From Rhexocercosporidium sp. MPI-PUGE-AT-0058 (lineage: Eukaryota; Ascomycota; Leotiomycetes; Helotiales): a stretch of 64,000 bases of DNA. The translations under genes and the position numbers were made by a program. Positions 1 through 12,900 of the stretch are shown piece by piece; positions within the stretch are counted from its first letter, which is position 1, and each line of letters begins with the position of its first letter. The stretch lies in NCBI GenBank assembly GCA_020746875.1, contig JAGTJL010000003.1, positions 2,170,001-2,234,000 on the forward strand, written 5' to 3'. Under the pieces are notes generated by a model. That model did no database searches. It had not been told where the DNA came from and saw only the letters and a list, made by a program, of their open reading frames with translations.

Positions 1-234
1 ATTCTCAAGCACATGCGTTCCGAGACCGCCAGCGTCAGGCTAGTAGCAGTTAGATGTGAGCAAGAACTTACCGACAGACTAGGCGAGGAGTGGCTGTCTA
101 TGCTTCCGGAGATGTTACCCTTCATTAGCGAGCTGCAGGAAGATGACGATGACGTGGTGGAGAAGGAGACACATCGCTGGATAGTCAAGATTGAGGGTGT
201 CCTCGGAGAAAGCCTGGACTCTATGCTTCAATAG
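1..234 (+). CDS. UTP10: U3 snoRNP/SSU processome protein Utp10, C-terminal end (5' truncated by window)
   Basis: The frame is open from base 1 and ends at TAG 232-234, so only about the last 77 residues are present. The readable segment (LKHMRSE, then RLGEEWLSMLPEMLPFISEL, then an acidic EDDDDVVEKE stretch and HRWIVKIEGVLGESLDSMLQ) matches what is known of the extreme C-terminus of Utp10/HEATR1, a large HEAT-repeat protein of the t-UTP subcomplex that acts in the nucleolus on pre-18S rRNA. The ATG at 13 is internal, not a start. The gene is followed by 800 bp without a gene before RDH54 on the same strand. Confidence 0.85.
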   Translation: MLKHMRSETASVRLVAVRCEQELTDRLGEEWLSMLPEMLPFISELQEDDDDVVEKETHRWIVKIEGVLGESLDSMLQ

Positions 235-1035
235 ATTGGAGATGGGGAGCATTGTAAATACCTGCTTGGCCTGTTTAAAAAACAGAAGAATGGACCTTGG
301 AATAAAAGTAGATACTTCCATCCAGGACTACCCGTGCATTTCGATCGTATGATTGTGATAAAAAGCAAAGCACGCACAAGCCAATGTGTCATGGCAATTG
401 TGCAGGGGACCTGTTTTCCTTAACAACGCAGAAGGAACCGGAGATATATTAGGGGATCCTATCCAATTAGTCCTTCCACGTGTGTTCTCAAGGCCAATGG
501 TCTAGATGGTGTCGACAACCCGCAAGGTGTGATGGGCGTGCAGCATTTTGAGAGGGGATTAATGTGGGCAGGGACGCGCCTGCGTGGATACATGCAACCC
601 CAATTTCAAATAAGAAGCAGCTATCATCACTTGCAATGGGTTCTGGGCTTCATCGACGAGCTGTAGTACCTAGAGATATTTATAGCTCTAAAGGCACCTC
701 TTTCCATGTCTCGGCGCTAGAGGATATTGAGTTGGAGACTAATGGGGGAGGCTCGATCAAGGTGGCCAAAATACTCATGACGGTAGCACATTCTCGGCCA
801 TTTTAAAATACTAAAAATTATGTGCTCCTATCATACAGTCACTCAAAATAATTACGCAGCAACGAACAGACGAAGAGGAGGAATGAGATATCAATTCAGG
901 CAGCGGTAGTCATGTGATGCCCCGTACAGAGAAACGCGCCAAGCCAATCGCCCCGCGTCGAAGTCGCGTCGTCAAACTGCAACATTCAAACACTCTACAT
1001 CGAGCATCGAGCATCGAGTCACTTTAGAGACCACG
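235..1035. other. Intergenic: UTP10 3' end and RDH54 promoter
   Basis: No supported gene. The short open frame at 564-806 has no recognisable product. Just before the RDH54 start there is a small direct repeat (CATCGAG-type units around 998-1020). Confidence 0.6.
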
Positions 1036-4000
1036 ATGTTCAAGCCATTCAAACCACCGGCTCTCAAGGTCTCAAATAGACCAGCCTCGAACGATGACAG
1101 CGTGCCCGACTCTCCACCGCCACCAGCGAAGAGACGGAAGTTACTTGTTCATGTCATTGAAGACTCTCCACCAAAGGCCATTGCACCAGTATCGTCCGGT
1201 GTGCTTGCTCCAAGAAAACCATTGATACCTGTCAAGAATCCGATTGAAGCAACACCTGTTGCTGAATCCTCTTCCGACTGCCCTCAGAACTATTATCAAG
1301 TGCTTTGGTGAGATGGATTCTACTTGTTTGTAGCTCCCGCTAACAGATCGCGCTCTGTAGGCGGAAGTATACCACGAAGAAGCACAAAACTTGGGATGGA
1401 GATGGAGTCCTATCGGTTTACGGCGGATATGCTCACTTGCAAGATATTTCGGGACGAGAGATGGGCAGGTGCATGTTCAAAGATCCGCTTCTCCCTGGCA
1501 GTACTTTGAGTATTGGGGGAAAGGATATTGAAGTCGATTCGGTCATCAGCAAGGCAGACTTCCTAGCTGGGAAACCATTTCTCAACAACACTGCCCAACG
1601 GACCTCGAATCCTTCTGCGACCCTTCCCAAAGCACCTATTGCGTTGCCGAAGGGAAAGATGCCCTTGTTAGGCAAGAAAAAGGAGGATTTAGGGCTTGAG
1701 GAGATTCCTGCCCAGAATTTTTACGCCACCCACAAGAACGACGCTATGAAGACACAGTTCAAGAATCCTCTTTTATCGACAACCGTCATGCCGCAAAATC
1801 AAAATGGGTCGCCGACGCCTCGCCACGATCCCAATGCCAAAGGAGCACTCGTGATGAAGAGACCGAAGGATTGTCCTAAAGGGAAACAGCTCGTGGATGT
1901 CGTGCTTGATCCATTCCTTGGCCGGCACCTTCTTGATCATCAGCGTGAAGGAATTCAGTTCCTTTACGAATGTGTTAGTATGTGGACATTCTTGCCTGAT
2001 TTTCTCAAAGCATCTGAAGACATGTCTGGTGAAATTTCTAAAATATTGAGACCTTGATCCGAAGACATTGTAGGAGCAGTGTCGTAGGAATACTCCCAAG
2101 ACATGTCCTCAGAGTCAAGACCACGAGTCTCAAGTTTTTATGATTTTCAGTGCTAACTTTCATGAAGTGGGATTACGCGACTACGATGGCCGAGGCGCAC
2201 TCTTAGCAGATGAAATGGGCTTGGGAAAGACTTTTCAAACCATTTGTTTACTGTGGACCCTCCTGAAACAAAATCCAGTCCATGGATCAGATCCCGTCAT
2301 CAAAAAGGCTCTCATTGTCTGCCCTGTGACACTGATAGAAAATTGGAAGAGTGAATTTCGCAAGTGGCTCGGCAATGAGAGAATCGGTGTTTTCGTGGAA
2401 GATGGTCAAAGCAAGAAAAGAATCACCGATTTCACGCACGGCAAGAGCTATAGTGTAATGATAATCGGCTACGAGAGGTTGAGAACTGTTCAGGCGGAGC
2501 TCAAGAAAGGATCTAAGATCGATATCGTGATTGCCGACGAGGGACATCGATTGAAGACGGCCCAAAACAAGTCAGCTCAGGCCATACTCAGCTTGAACAC
2601 TGACAGGAGGGTCATCCTAAGCGGAACACCGATGCAGAATGATCTTTCGGAGTTCTTTACGATGGTAGACTTCATCAACCCTGGTCTCCTGGGAAAATAC
2701 AACACCTTCAAAAGGGAGTTCGAAGGACCTATATTGAAGAGTAGACAGCCAGCTGCTTCGAACAGAGACATTGAAAAGGGCACTGCGAGAGGCGAAGAAC
2801 TGTCAGCGTTGACGAATGAGTTCATTCTTCGGCGCACAGCGGACTTGCTATCCAAGTATTTGAAGTCGAAAACGGAATATGTTGTGTTCTGCAAGCCCAC
2901 ACAAGCACAGGCCGAGGTTTACAGGCATATCACCAGCTCCCCGTTTTTCGGCAAGGCCTTGGGTGCAAATGAAGCTTCACTCCAATTGATTACAATACTT
3001 AAGAAGGTCTGCAATGCTCCAAGGCTGTTGAAGAGCAAGGACGATGAACCCACCAGCCCGGTTGTCACTGCACTGCTAAATGTCATCCCCGCCGAGATAA
3101 TGCAGAAGTCAAATGTCAACGCCAGCGCCAAGTTCAGAGTACTTGACAAGTTGCTCAGAGGCATTTCTCGCACAACCAAGGAGAAGGTTGTCATTGTCTC
3201 GAACTATACTTCCACACTTGACCTCATCGGTGAACACCTGGCTTCAATGTCCCTAACATTCTTACGACTTGATGGCAAAACTCCCCAAAAGCAGCGCCAA
3301 GGCCTTGTAGACAAATTCAATAAGACAGATGCAAGTACAAATTTTGCGTTCCTACTGTCTGCAAAGTCTGGTGGTACTGGTCTCAATCTTATTGGGGCCT
3401 CTCGCCTGTTCCTCTTTGACGTTGATTGGAATCCTGCGACAGACCAGCAGGCTATGGCTCGTATTCACCGACACGGTCAGAAGAGGCCAGTAAAGATATA
3501 CAGGCTCGTCTTAGCTGGTGGAATAGACGAGAAGATATATCAACGGCAGGTCACGAAGACGGGACTAGCTGAATCAGTTGTCGATGGGAAAAAGAGCGAA
3601 GGAAGCTTCACAGCTGAAGAGTTACGAGACTTATTTCGACTAGATGTGAGAGATGGTTGCCAGACGCATCAGCTTCTGGGCTGTGAATGCAAAGGTGTCG
3701 GGGTCGATTTAGCTCCTTCTTCGTCCACCCTGGAGCCTGATTTACCATCGACCTTTGTAGGCAAAGATACCGAAGATAGCGACGATGAGTTGTTGTTTCC
3801 CCCGGCACATGCGATAGTTTCTGGTACCAAGGCCAATGTCGCTGCCGTGGAGAAGAGAATCGCAGAGGAGAAAAAGAACAAGAAGAAGGCAGAAATCACA
3901 GAAGGGAAGATGCCAGCTTTCATGATGTACAGACATTTCGATGCTGCTGTTTTCAGAGGGGAGGCGGAAGATGTTTTCGGCTATGAGAATCTCGAGTTCA

Positions 4001-4122
4001 AGGAGGCAGTGAGGGTCCTAGATGATGAGGTTCTAGTGGAGGTTCTGAAGGGAGACAATTGTAAGATCAACTACATATTTGCTAAGAGGGATAGAGCGGT
4101 CGCAGCTGAAGGCGAAGTCTGA
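1036..4122 (+). CDS. RDH54: SWI2/SNF2 DNA translocase Rdh54/Tid1 (RAD54B)
   Basis: Exons 1036-1307, 1361-1977 and 2168-4122 give 947 residues. Introns are GTGAGA..GTAG and GTATGT..GAAG, both with CTAAC branch sites. The N-terminus has the KPFKPP motif typical of Rdh54. Across the first splice the protein reads YYQVLWRKYTTKKHKTWDGDG, the conserved N-terminal element of RAD54B-type proteins. The ATPase core has motif I DEMGLGKT (Lys about 317), motif II DEGH (about 420-423) and SGTPMQND; the C-terminal lobe has SAKSGGTGLNL and ARIHRHGQKRP. Family knowledge: it moves on dsDNA, removes Rad51/Dmc1 from non-recombinogenic sites and supports meiotic and inter-homologue recombination. The second intron is long for this window (190 nt). 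The DEGH box and N-terminal element favour Rdh54 over Rad54. Confidence 0.93.
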
Positions 4123-4689
4123 ACTTTGGGATTGTCATGGTGTATAGTACTTTAGCAAGGCGCTTGAGAGGACATGTCATGGCTATTTGATTGATGTTGG
4201 TAGGGCATTGCTGGCGAACAAAGGACACATTGCTTAGAATACAAATTTTGAGGACACATGTGGAATTTGTCTCCAAGTGGCTCGTGACTGACTTTTGTGA
4301 CCCATGAGTTTCGGTCTCACAAAATCCTTGAGAATAATTTCCATCGGCTGAAAGCTTGAGAAAACTGAGGCCTCTGATTGGCTTATGTCGAAGGCGGTGC
4401 CAGCAGCAATTGTATTTTAGGTTCGCCCAAAGCGGCATGGCGGATTAGAAGTTTAGAGAGACCTGTCCATTCCGTGAGTGAAGAGGGACGAGCCACAGTG
4501 GCATTTCACAACCTTCTTTTGTTCTTTCTGTCGCCATCTGCATTGACTCCGCAAGTTTCGCTGTGATTTATTTTCGTACGTCCTAACTGCTAGAGATTCT
4601 ATTGTCATCTGCGAATCGCGCAACCTCTCGGCAACTTGCGCGCAAGTCAACTTCCTGCACCGGTCTTTGAGACCAAGTAGACCTTCACG
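4123..4689. other. Intergenic: RDH54 3' region and SEC63 promoter/5' UTR
   Basis: No supported gene. Short frames on both strands lack recognisable sequence. The last about 100 bases are presumably the SEC63 leader. Confidence 0.6.
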
Positions 4690-6942
4690 ATGAGTTCTAC
4701 GGACTATTCATACGATGACCAGGTATGCAAATGTCCCTGCAGCTGCTTCACAATACTAATAGATTACAGGGACAATTCTTTCCCTTCTTCGTCCTCACAG
4801 TCGTTGGCATCGTCACAATTCCCTTGACATACTCTGTCCTCAAGCCCAGTTCCGATCCCGGTGCAACTGCCCCACGAATAAAGTCAGATTTCCGCCCAGA
4901 ACATGCAGACTTGGTGGATAGTCAGAGGAAGGCGCAGAGGAGGAAGGAGAGGAAGCTAAAGAGAGCGCTTGCAGTGGTGGCAGGGTGGGCTGTCATGGCT
5001 TTTATGGCCTACTTAATCATAGTGACAGCGCGGATCACACCAAAGATATGGAACCCATACGACATCTTGGGCATTAAAGATGTAAGACTTCTGTGCTATG
5101 CTCCTTGGAACTTGGCTGACTTTGAAACAGTCTGCCACCGAAAAAGAGATCAAGTCGCATTACAAGCGCATGTCTCTCAAATTCCATCCCGACAAGATCA
5201 GGCCAGACCCAGCAAAGAACCAGACGATAGAATCCCTTAATGACTATTTCGTCGAGCTCACGAAGGCGTACAAGGCGCTTACCGACGAGGATATTAGAAG
5301 AAACTTCCAGGAGTTCGGACATCCAGATGGAAAGCAAAGCTACAGTATTGGAATCGCCCTACCTAAATTCATAATCACCGATGGCAATGGAAAGTACGTT
5401 ATCTTGGTATACGCGGCTCTTCTGGGTGTCTTGTTGCCATACTTGGTTGGATCTTGGTGGTACGGAACACAAAGAATGTCGAAGGAGAAGGTCCTGGTCG
5501 AGAGCGCCAACAACCTATTCCGGGAGTACGAAGAGGGCATGACTGAAGGTGGCATCATCAGTGCTCTGACGACCGGCTTGGAATTTCGGGATATCTTGAG
5601 AGGAGAGAAGGCAGATTCCGGGCTCGCGAAATTGGAGTCGAGGATTCTGGCAGAGGGCGAGGTTACTCCATTGGCTGGTGGATTGACACCCAAAGAGCGA
5701 ACAAAGCTTGAGGATTTGGAAGGCGGCGTTCGGAGAAAAGCTATGGGACTACTCTGGGCATATCTTGGCCGAGTTGAATTGGACGACACTGCGCTTAACC
5801 AATCGAAGGTTGACGTAGCTCCAATTGCTCAGTCTCTCAGCTCTGCCTTTTCTGTTATTGCCCTTGCCTTCACTACCACTGGACCCATTATGGCCTCTTA
5901 CTCGACGACCCAGCACCTTCTGCAAGCTATTCCACCGGGAGGTTCACCGCTTCTTCAACTTCCGCATATCACACAGTCAATCGCTAGAGCTATCGAAGGC
6001 GATGCCAAAACCCACCTGTCACTTCAGCAATATATGAACCTACCAGAGGCATATCGGAAGAGACTCTCTGTTGGAAAGGGTCTTCTCACTGATGCCCAGT
6101 ACCAGACTGCTACCAGCGTTGCCAGGCAATTGCCTCGTCTTCAGGTGGAGAAGGCATTTTTTAAGGTTGTGGGTGAGAAGTTCATTACCCCTGGATCCTT
6201 AGTATCACTTGTTGTAAAAGGCCGATTCATTCCACCCGGAAGTGCCAATGTCCCAGAAATCAACGAGCTTGATCTCGAAGATGTGGACCCAGATGAGGAT
6301 GATGTTGATGCCATCAACGGCCGACCATCGAAAGGCAAAGATGGAAAGAAGGCAAAGGAAGAAAAGCCCGTCCAACCACCCCTGGCATACGCACCATATT
6401 TCGCTCGTGAATATTCCCCCAGATGGCACGTGTTCCTCACAGACAGCAAGCAAGGAAAGATTGCCGTACCACCATTCACATTTACAACTTTCGACAAGCC
6501 CATTTATGATGAGAGTGGAAAGCCCACTTTCAACATGCAAACACTCAAGGCACAATTCCAAGCTCCCCCCTCTGCCGGCAACTACACTTTCGTCTTCAAC
6601 TTGGTTTGCGATTCATATCTTGGATTCGATACTAAGATGGAGGTTACTCTTGTAGTAGCAGATGCAAGCCAAGCAGTTGAGATTGAGGAGGAAGATGAAA
6701 TCAGCGAGCCAGATGAGGGTACGTTTTCTAAACAAAAACTCAAGAATTCTACTAACATCAAATTAGACTCCATTGCTGGTCAAATGCACGCCCTCAAGAC
6801 CGGAGGCATCGCTGGTGCCCCACCACAGAAGAAAAAGAAGAAGCCAGTCCAGCAAGAAGAGTCAAGTGACGAAGAGAGCAACACAGACGGAGAGGAGGCA
6901 GAGGATACTAGTGAGACAGACACAGACACTGACGAGGAATGA
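4690..6942 (+). CDS. SEC63: ER translocon J-protein Sec63
   Basis: Exons 4690-4722, 4770-5081, 5131-6718 and 6767-6942 give 702 residues. Exon 1 codes only for MSSTDYSYDDQ. Two membrane segments lie near the N-terminus (about residues 14-34 and 95-118), followed by a lumenal J-domain (NPYDILGIKD, then HYKRMSLKFHPDK with the HPD triad at about 134-136). A third membrane segment (YVILVYAALLGVLLPYLVG) precedes the cytosolic Sec63/Brl domain and an acidic C-terminus rich in E, D and T, a feature of Sec63 that contacts Sec62. Family role: recruits Kar2/BiP through the HPD motif for post-translational translocation. The last intron (6719-6766, 48 nt) is a multiple of three with no stop, so the unspliced message also stays open. 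Convergent with the gene ending at 7306. Confidence 0.95.
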
Positions 6943-7305
6943 TCGCGAACCGGGTACTCGGCTCTTTTTTGTTTTCTTGGTTGGCAGGCAGCATTGTTTG
7001 TTGGGGGGTTTTGTAAAATACGGAGTGGGCATGGGCAAGGCGTCGACTTTTCAAAAACTTCGTGCATACACTTTTCCGGGTTTCGATTGAGGAAACCCAC
7101 TGTGGAGGGAGAGAAGGCAGTAGATGACATTCTCAAGAATTTGATAATTTCAGACCCGGTTATCGCTTCCACTCGATCATTATAGAAAATTCGAGAATTG
7201 ATCAGAATTCATTTGTCTCGTCGCGCCATTGTACAAACACATTGTACTCCTCACTCCTTCCCTACTAACCTGTACAAAAGAATACCAGAGAGCCGTATAT
7301 TGTTT
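6943..7305. terminator. Shared 3' region between convergent SEC63 and LCHN-like genes
   Basis: A 363-bp spacer between two convergent stop codons; it must hold both 3' UTRs and polyadenylation sites. No gene seen. Confidence 0.5.
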
Positions 7306-9269
7306 TTAGCAAATCCGTATCCCGCATACGTCGACATTCCGTCCTTGCACATGAGCTCGTCGTCCGAAATACTCTTTCGCTACCTCCTGGATGAACTGAT
7401 GATCCGTAGCAGACCACACATCGAGTCCCATCCTAATCACATCCTCGCTGCTCACATGTACAGCTGGCCCAGTCTCATCCTCATCGACTTCTTCGGCACC
7501 TTGATTCAAAGCCGCTTGTTCGTCTTCACGCTCATCATCCGAATCAGTCGCATCGACAATATCGCTCAACGTCGTCAGAATCTGCGTCGTCAAGCGGTGG
7601 AAATAGGCAATTATGGCCATTTCCTGCTTCGCGCTCAGATCTTCCCCTACAGCTCCTCCTTTGCCTTTACTTGCAATGGAGATTGTGGATTGAGACCGAG
7701 GGCGAGATGATGATGATGGGGTGGGAGGGGAGAGCGCGAGACCTGATAGGAGAGCTGCGTCTGCGTCTGCTTCTTCCTCTGAGTCTCCGCGCTCTTCGCC
7801 GGCTGAGGCCCACCACATGAAACCGGAGTAGGCGAGTGCGGACCAGGATGAGGGCTCTACGATGTGATCCGTGTCTGGGAGGTCTAGCATGGGAATATCT
7901 CGAGGTAGAGATGTACTGGATGATGGAGTACGCGGACCTTCTTGTTCCGCGAGCTCTGAACTACTTCTACGCCTGTCGGCTGGACTGGGAGGTGGAGATG
8001 AATGCCGCGAGAGACCCCAGCGCAGAGTTTGATAACGACGGAGATCTCGCTGCGTGGCTTTCATTTCGACGCCTTGCGGTGACTCGATCTTCGGCCACAC
8101 TTTCTCGTTGGCGTCTTCTGAGTAGAGAGGTGGCATGGTGATTAAGACATCGTAAAGGGTGCTTTTCATCGCGAGGATACTGTCTGTTGTGCAAGCTATC
8201 CAACCACATCCGGACTCGTCTCGAGAATCCGAAGCGTCTGAGCCGGGGGTTGAGGCTGCTGCTTTGGATAGGCGGAGGTCCTCTTCTAGTAGAGGGATGT
8301 CGTGTACGCCAATTGAGAAGAGGGGCCGAAGTCTCTGGGGAGGGGCGGTGGAAGCTAGCAAGTCACTGACTGCTAGAGGAATATTTGAGAGGACAGAAAT
8401 ATCGTATACTGTCACCAATCAGTACTTCCCTGCAAAATTGAAGGGGAAGTCCAAACCAAAATCACAGGTCTCTTGAACAGGAGCATGAGCTGTAATCAAT
8501 ATCCTTTTTCGTAAAAGAGCAGCTCTGTGAATGGGAAATATCAGAGGACCGAATGCTTGCAGTAATCTCGGTAGACTCCATGCTGGGTGATAGGGAGATA
8601 AAGTATGTCCAGGAGGTAGTAATGCCGCTCCATCTGATGCTGAACGATTCCTCCCGTGCCCTTTAGGTTTCCCAGGTATTTCCCGTACGGTTTTAAACTT
8701 CAAGCTCGAGGGAGAATCCAACAGAGAGTCTGTCTCTGGATGGGGCGACGGTCCATTTGCTTTATGTTCCTCCCAATATTTCTCGAGTATTTCCGTCTGC
8801 GTCGTATCAATTATCAACTCACTAATCTCAAGTAAGCTGCACTGTTCTCCTAATGATTTGGTTTGGTTGTCTACCTGGCCATTTCCTTCAATTGCTCCGC
8901 ATGTTTCCAGCTCCTACCCAATCTGCCATAACTCAAAGGAACCATGATTCCAACAGCAATCATCCGGGCATTTCTCGACTCCTCCGCTGCTGGCGCATTG
9001 ATGAATGCGCTGAGCCCAGCATGGTTGTCATGAACGAAGTAAATCAGATCCTCCTTGACCGTATGCAATCCAGAGGGCAAGCTCTTGTATTCAACCACTC
9101 CTTCCAATTCGACCGCAGGAAGTGACCGTTTCCACCCAATTGTATAGCCTGCCTTGATGTCGAAATAGATGAGGAATAGGGCTGAGAGGGGTGGGAGGTC
9201 TGGATTCGAGGACCCGCCGTTGGGCAGGTCGATGTTTAATGGCTCTTGGCCTCGTCTGGCTGCGGCCAT
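7306..9269 (-). CDS. LCHN/DENND11-like DENN-family protein (DUF2347; yeast Anr2-like)
   Basis: Exons, in transcript order, are 9269-8875, 8821-8457 and 8408-7306, giving 620 residues. Intron 2 is 48 nt with donor GTTTGG, branch CTGAT and acceptor ACAG; this choice gives ETCDF-VYDISVLSN, a smooth join across the DENN core. Near the N-terminus PPLSALFLIYFDIKAGYTIGWKR matches the opening beta-strand of the family, followed by VEYKSLPSGLH and a histidine-rich core. The region RRILITAHAPVQ to VYDISVLSNIP is the central DENN block. The C-terminal third has long S/P/E-rich disordered segments. Known relatives (human LCHN, yeast YKL047W) are predicted Rab exchange-type proteins; function in fungi is poorly defined. 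The start is the first ATG before the conserved block. Confidence 0.8.
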
Positions 9270-10372
9270 GTTTTCAGATGCGCGGTGCGCATGTCAATCG
9301 AGATGGAAACGTGGAAGGTTGTAGAGGGATGATGGGTCGACGTTCGATGCGGGTACGCTGCTTGGCTGAAGCGGATGATGTGAAGTTTGGCGAACACGAG
9401 GCTGGATGCCGAGGCTGCGGCTGGCACGTTTTGTACCTTGTTGGGCTTGAATTGCGACAATTTTGATGTTGACTGAGGCACAATTAGCACTTGAATCTGA
9501 AGGGATCATGTAGCTTATATTTGCGCTCTCTGTTTGAATTGAGATATGATAGTTGTCTGTATACCTGGAAGAAGCACTAGCTCTACTTCTTGCTTGTGAA
9601 AATGAGTGTCTGGATAGTGAAGTAGGAAGATCCGGAGGTTTGGTCCAACTCTCTATCCCTCGCCATAAGAGCTTAAAATCAAATCATTGCGTTTCTTCAT
9701 GATTAATGTCTCGTTTTTGGAATGTTTCCAGCCCTTCTTGAGCCTGTGGGGACATTTAGGTGCTGTGTTTTGATGTAGAACAAATAAGCGAGACAGCACT
9801 CTACAACATTGGAGAGTTGGAGAGTTGTCAGACGTTAATTGTGTCAGGCTCTGCTTTCATTTACCATTCTCGCTCATTTAATTTGACATTTGATTCAATT
9901 ATTGGACAATTGATGACAAAACTCAACACCTCAGCCGAGAAAGGCAGCAAATTCACTTATAGCATATATCCATAATAACTTCTAAGCCGAAGGCCATGTT
10001 CTGTTTCTGCACGATATACTGAGACTCAGGAACTTTGAATAGTTCTTAGCACCGCTAATGCTTGCTAAGTGTAAGTATAGCTCATAAATCTGCCATATTA
10101 CAACAACGGGGAGCGGGGTAGTCCAGATAACTAGTGAATATCCCTCACCCTCGTCCTGGATAGCCCCGATTATCTCATCCACAACATATAAGCGACAATC
10201 CCTCCTGAGAAATGTCATATGTTAGCTTCAAAATTGAGCAATCTAATCATAGCCCACAAAAGGTGAATGGCTCGGATATTTGTCTAGCCCATTTAGGCCC
10301 ACCTCTTCATCGCACAACTTCGCGACCGCTCCATCTCCAATCACAACATCAACAAAAACCGCTTCAGCTACG
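9270..10372. other. Intergenic region upstream of LCHN-like and 2EXR genes (divergent promoters)
   Basis: 1.1 kb, fairly AT-rich in 9500-10000, separating divergently transcribed genes. No frame in it has recognisable protein sequence. Confidence 0.5.
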
Positions 10373-11761
10373 ATGGTGACTACCCCAACTGTTGCGCCCT
10401 CATCGAAGCACCGTAACAGCCATTGCAACATGGCCGACCGTAAGAGCGCAAGCACCAACGCACCTGGAATGTTTCTCGATCCGGCAGACGTGGAGACCAA
10501 GATAATTCGATCTACTCTCAGAGCTGAGGCTCCAGAGTTTAAGCCCCGCGCATCTTCATCGAAATGCAATGCCTCCGAGTTCAATCCTAGTAGCGACGTA
10601 AGTCGCCCGCCTTCTCTTCCCCAAACAGTAGAATGTACCTAACAACCTGCAGCTAGCTCTCGTCAGTCGGGAGCTTACCGAACCCGCCACCCTCGCGCAA
10701 TCCATGTCAAGCATCTCCCCCATGTCGCCATTTCAGCCTTACGGAGCCGATTTACAAATCAGCCAAGCGCAATATCCCCAAAAGATCGATCTCGGCTCTC
10801 TGAGTCTCTCCAAGGCAGTCCCTGCGACCGAGTTCCTCCTCTTTCCCAAGCTCCCCGCCGAGTTACGCTTCAAGATCTGGATTCTCAGCCTTCCTTGTCT
10901 TCGAACGGTCGAATTACACTACAACGCGCTGAATTCCCATACCATGTCGTCTACACCTGCTCCTGCTGCGTTTTACACCTCCCGCGAGTCACGCCGAGAG
11001 GCTCTGAAACAATACAGCCTCTTGTTCGAGGACTACGTCTTGAATTCCAGTGCTTACATTGATGTCCGCACTGATACACTGTACCTTTGCGATATATTAA
11101 CAGAAGAATTCGCTTTCACATTAGGGTCCTGCTGGTCTGAATACGTTAATTACTTCCGATCCATGTTCAAGACGATCCGACCAAGCATCTTGGAGGCTCT
11201 GGTACACTTGGCTATTAGCAAAGCCACATATGACACTCTCGACTATGATGATTGAGGCCAATATGCTTTGGAATGTGGCGGTTCCCCAAGTTACAGAGCC
11301 TTCTGACTTTCTCGATCGTGATAGGAGACAGCAATCGTATCGGGGGTACGGACTTCCATCTGCTGGATATCCCTTGGAATGGATGTACACACGTTCGAGA
11401 GGTCGAGGAAGAGTCTCAATTTGGCTGTGGTGACTTCTCTTGCTTCATCGAGGACTACTATCCTTGTTCCGATTGCTTATATATCTGCCACCGACTCCTG
11501 GCTCTAAACAGATGTGACGAAAGGTGTATTCGGTATGGTTGTACCAAATTCTACAATACAACATTCTGCGATGCAGAATACGTCTTACTCGATCTTTCCC
11601 ACCATTTGATGTACATCTCCAAAGTTACAAAAGGATGGAGAATGCCAACAGCAACAGTGAAGCTTTTGGTCTCAGATGCTGAGGAAGCCGATCAGGGATT
11701 TCTATTCCAAGGAAATTTTCCCCGACGAAATATGTCCTTGTTAGAGCACTCCCAAATATGA
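10373..11761 (+). pseudogene. 2EXR-domain protein with a frameshift
   Basis: Exon 1 is 10373-10597 and exon 2 starts at 10653 (GTAAGT..CTGCAG, phase 0). The domain opens with FLLFPKLPAELRFKIWILSLP, the 2EXR signature, continues with AAFYTSRESRREALKQYSLLF and an AYIDVRTDTLYL strand, and reaches LVHLAISKATYDTLDYDD. That frame stops at TGA 11253-11255. The expected continuation (WRFPKLQSLLTFSIVIGD) is in another frame from about 11252 and stays open to 11761. No plausible GT..AG pair links the two frames, so a one-base loss (or two-base gain) near 11250 is inferred: a real pseudogene or a sequence error. The ATG at 10373 is the first in frame; the frame is open further upstream but only from a TTG. 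The molecular function of 2EXR proteins is unknown. Confidence 0.65.
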
Positions 11762-12900
11762 GATACTCTGTCCCACCTGGTCATCCGTTGTTTCTACTTT
11801 GCACACTTAGATAGCATCAATACAAAAGCCTATGGGAGGAAATTGTCTCTTGGAATGCACACTTGGGCTGCTCAATCAAGCTTCTTTTTCCAAAGACAAA
11901 ACTTCATGGTTCAAAGTCATGGTTTCCCTATTTTTTTGGCTTCATAGCTTCTGGTTGTATCCAATATTACCCCTTGCTGTTTGGGCACTTCAGGTTACTT
12001 GTACTTCAACGTCTTTCATATCCAGCCCGGTGATTCTGTGAATGATCAATTAGTCCTGTGAATACGGAGTCCTAAAGTTGCAAACAGGTGAGAATATATA
12101 AGTGATTCTCGGTGTTAAAAGGTTGAAGAGGTGAAGTCATTCTCATTAACTTCCCGCTAGGATTGATACGCTCGCTAAAGCCAGCATCACCATTACCAAA
12201 CCCAACAGGTTGACAGGGTCACATTATTTCTCTTCGAAGTCTCTCTTGATTATCATTATCTGTCGCCCTTCAGAGCTACTTTTGTAATTCATGTGATTTC
12301 ACTTTTAGGCTCTCCAATTAATACAAATATTTGGGTAAAGTTACGGGGCTCCTTGGGCATCCCTATGTACCTCGTTCCCCCTCCTCGAGTCAAACTGCAC
12401 TAGGAAGCACAATTCCATTACAACCATTTTATTCTATAATATCTACCTTTGATTAGATTTCCAGGACCCTTCCATCTGAACTGCTCACGGCGCTCTTACT
12501 TTGAGATCATGTTTCACTTATGAGATTTTATCAATCTCCCAATGTGTAACTTCCCAACAATAAGTGCCCAAATATTTGCTACAAAACATAACATTGTTTC
12601 GCTTAACACTCAGACATCTTGTAAGTGTGGCATAGTAAGCTTCAAAGGCCCGCCTATGCATGACAGGCAAGAACACTTTGAAGGCATTTACAAGAATTGC
12701 TTTTCAAACAGCATATCTTTTTATTCAGAGTTAATGTGAGGTACTCTGCGATTATTTGCAATAAGTATTGTTACCAAGTGGGACTGTTTTCCTCCGTGAG
12801 ATGTTCATCCGCGCCGCTGCGCAAGGTTACATAAAGGGGCTCGGTTCAAACACCGCATTCGTCACAAACAACACCTCCTGAACAACAACAAACCACCATC
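11762..12900. other. Intergenic region, AT-rich, no gene seen
   Basis: About 1.1 kb between two 2EXR genes on the same strand. Short frames (for example 12542-12739) have no recognisable content. The distal end should be the promoter of the downstream 2EXR gene, with an ACATAAAGG element near 12830. Confidence 0.5.

Noticed and set aside
7836..8141. Plus-strand frames within 7200-8480
   Set aside because: Shadows of the LCHN-like gene on the minus strand, whose exons are well supported.
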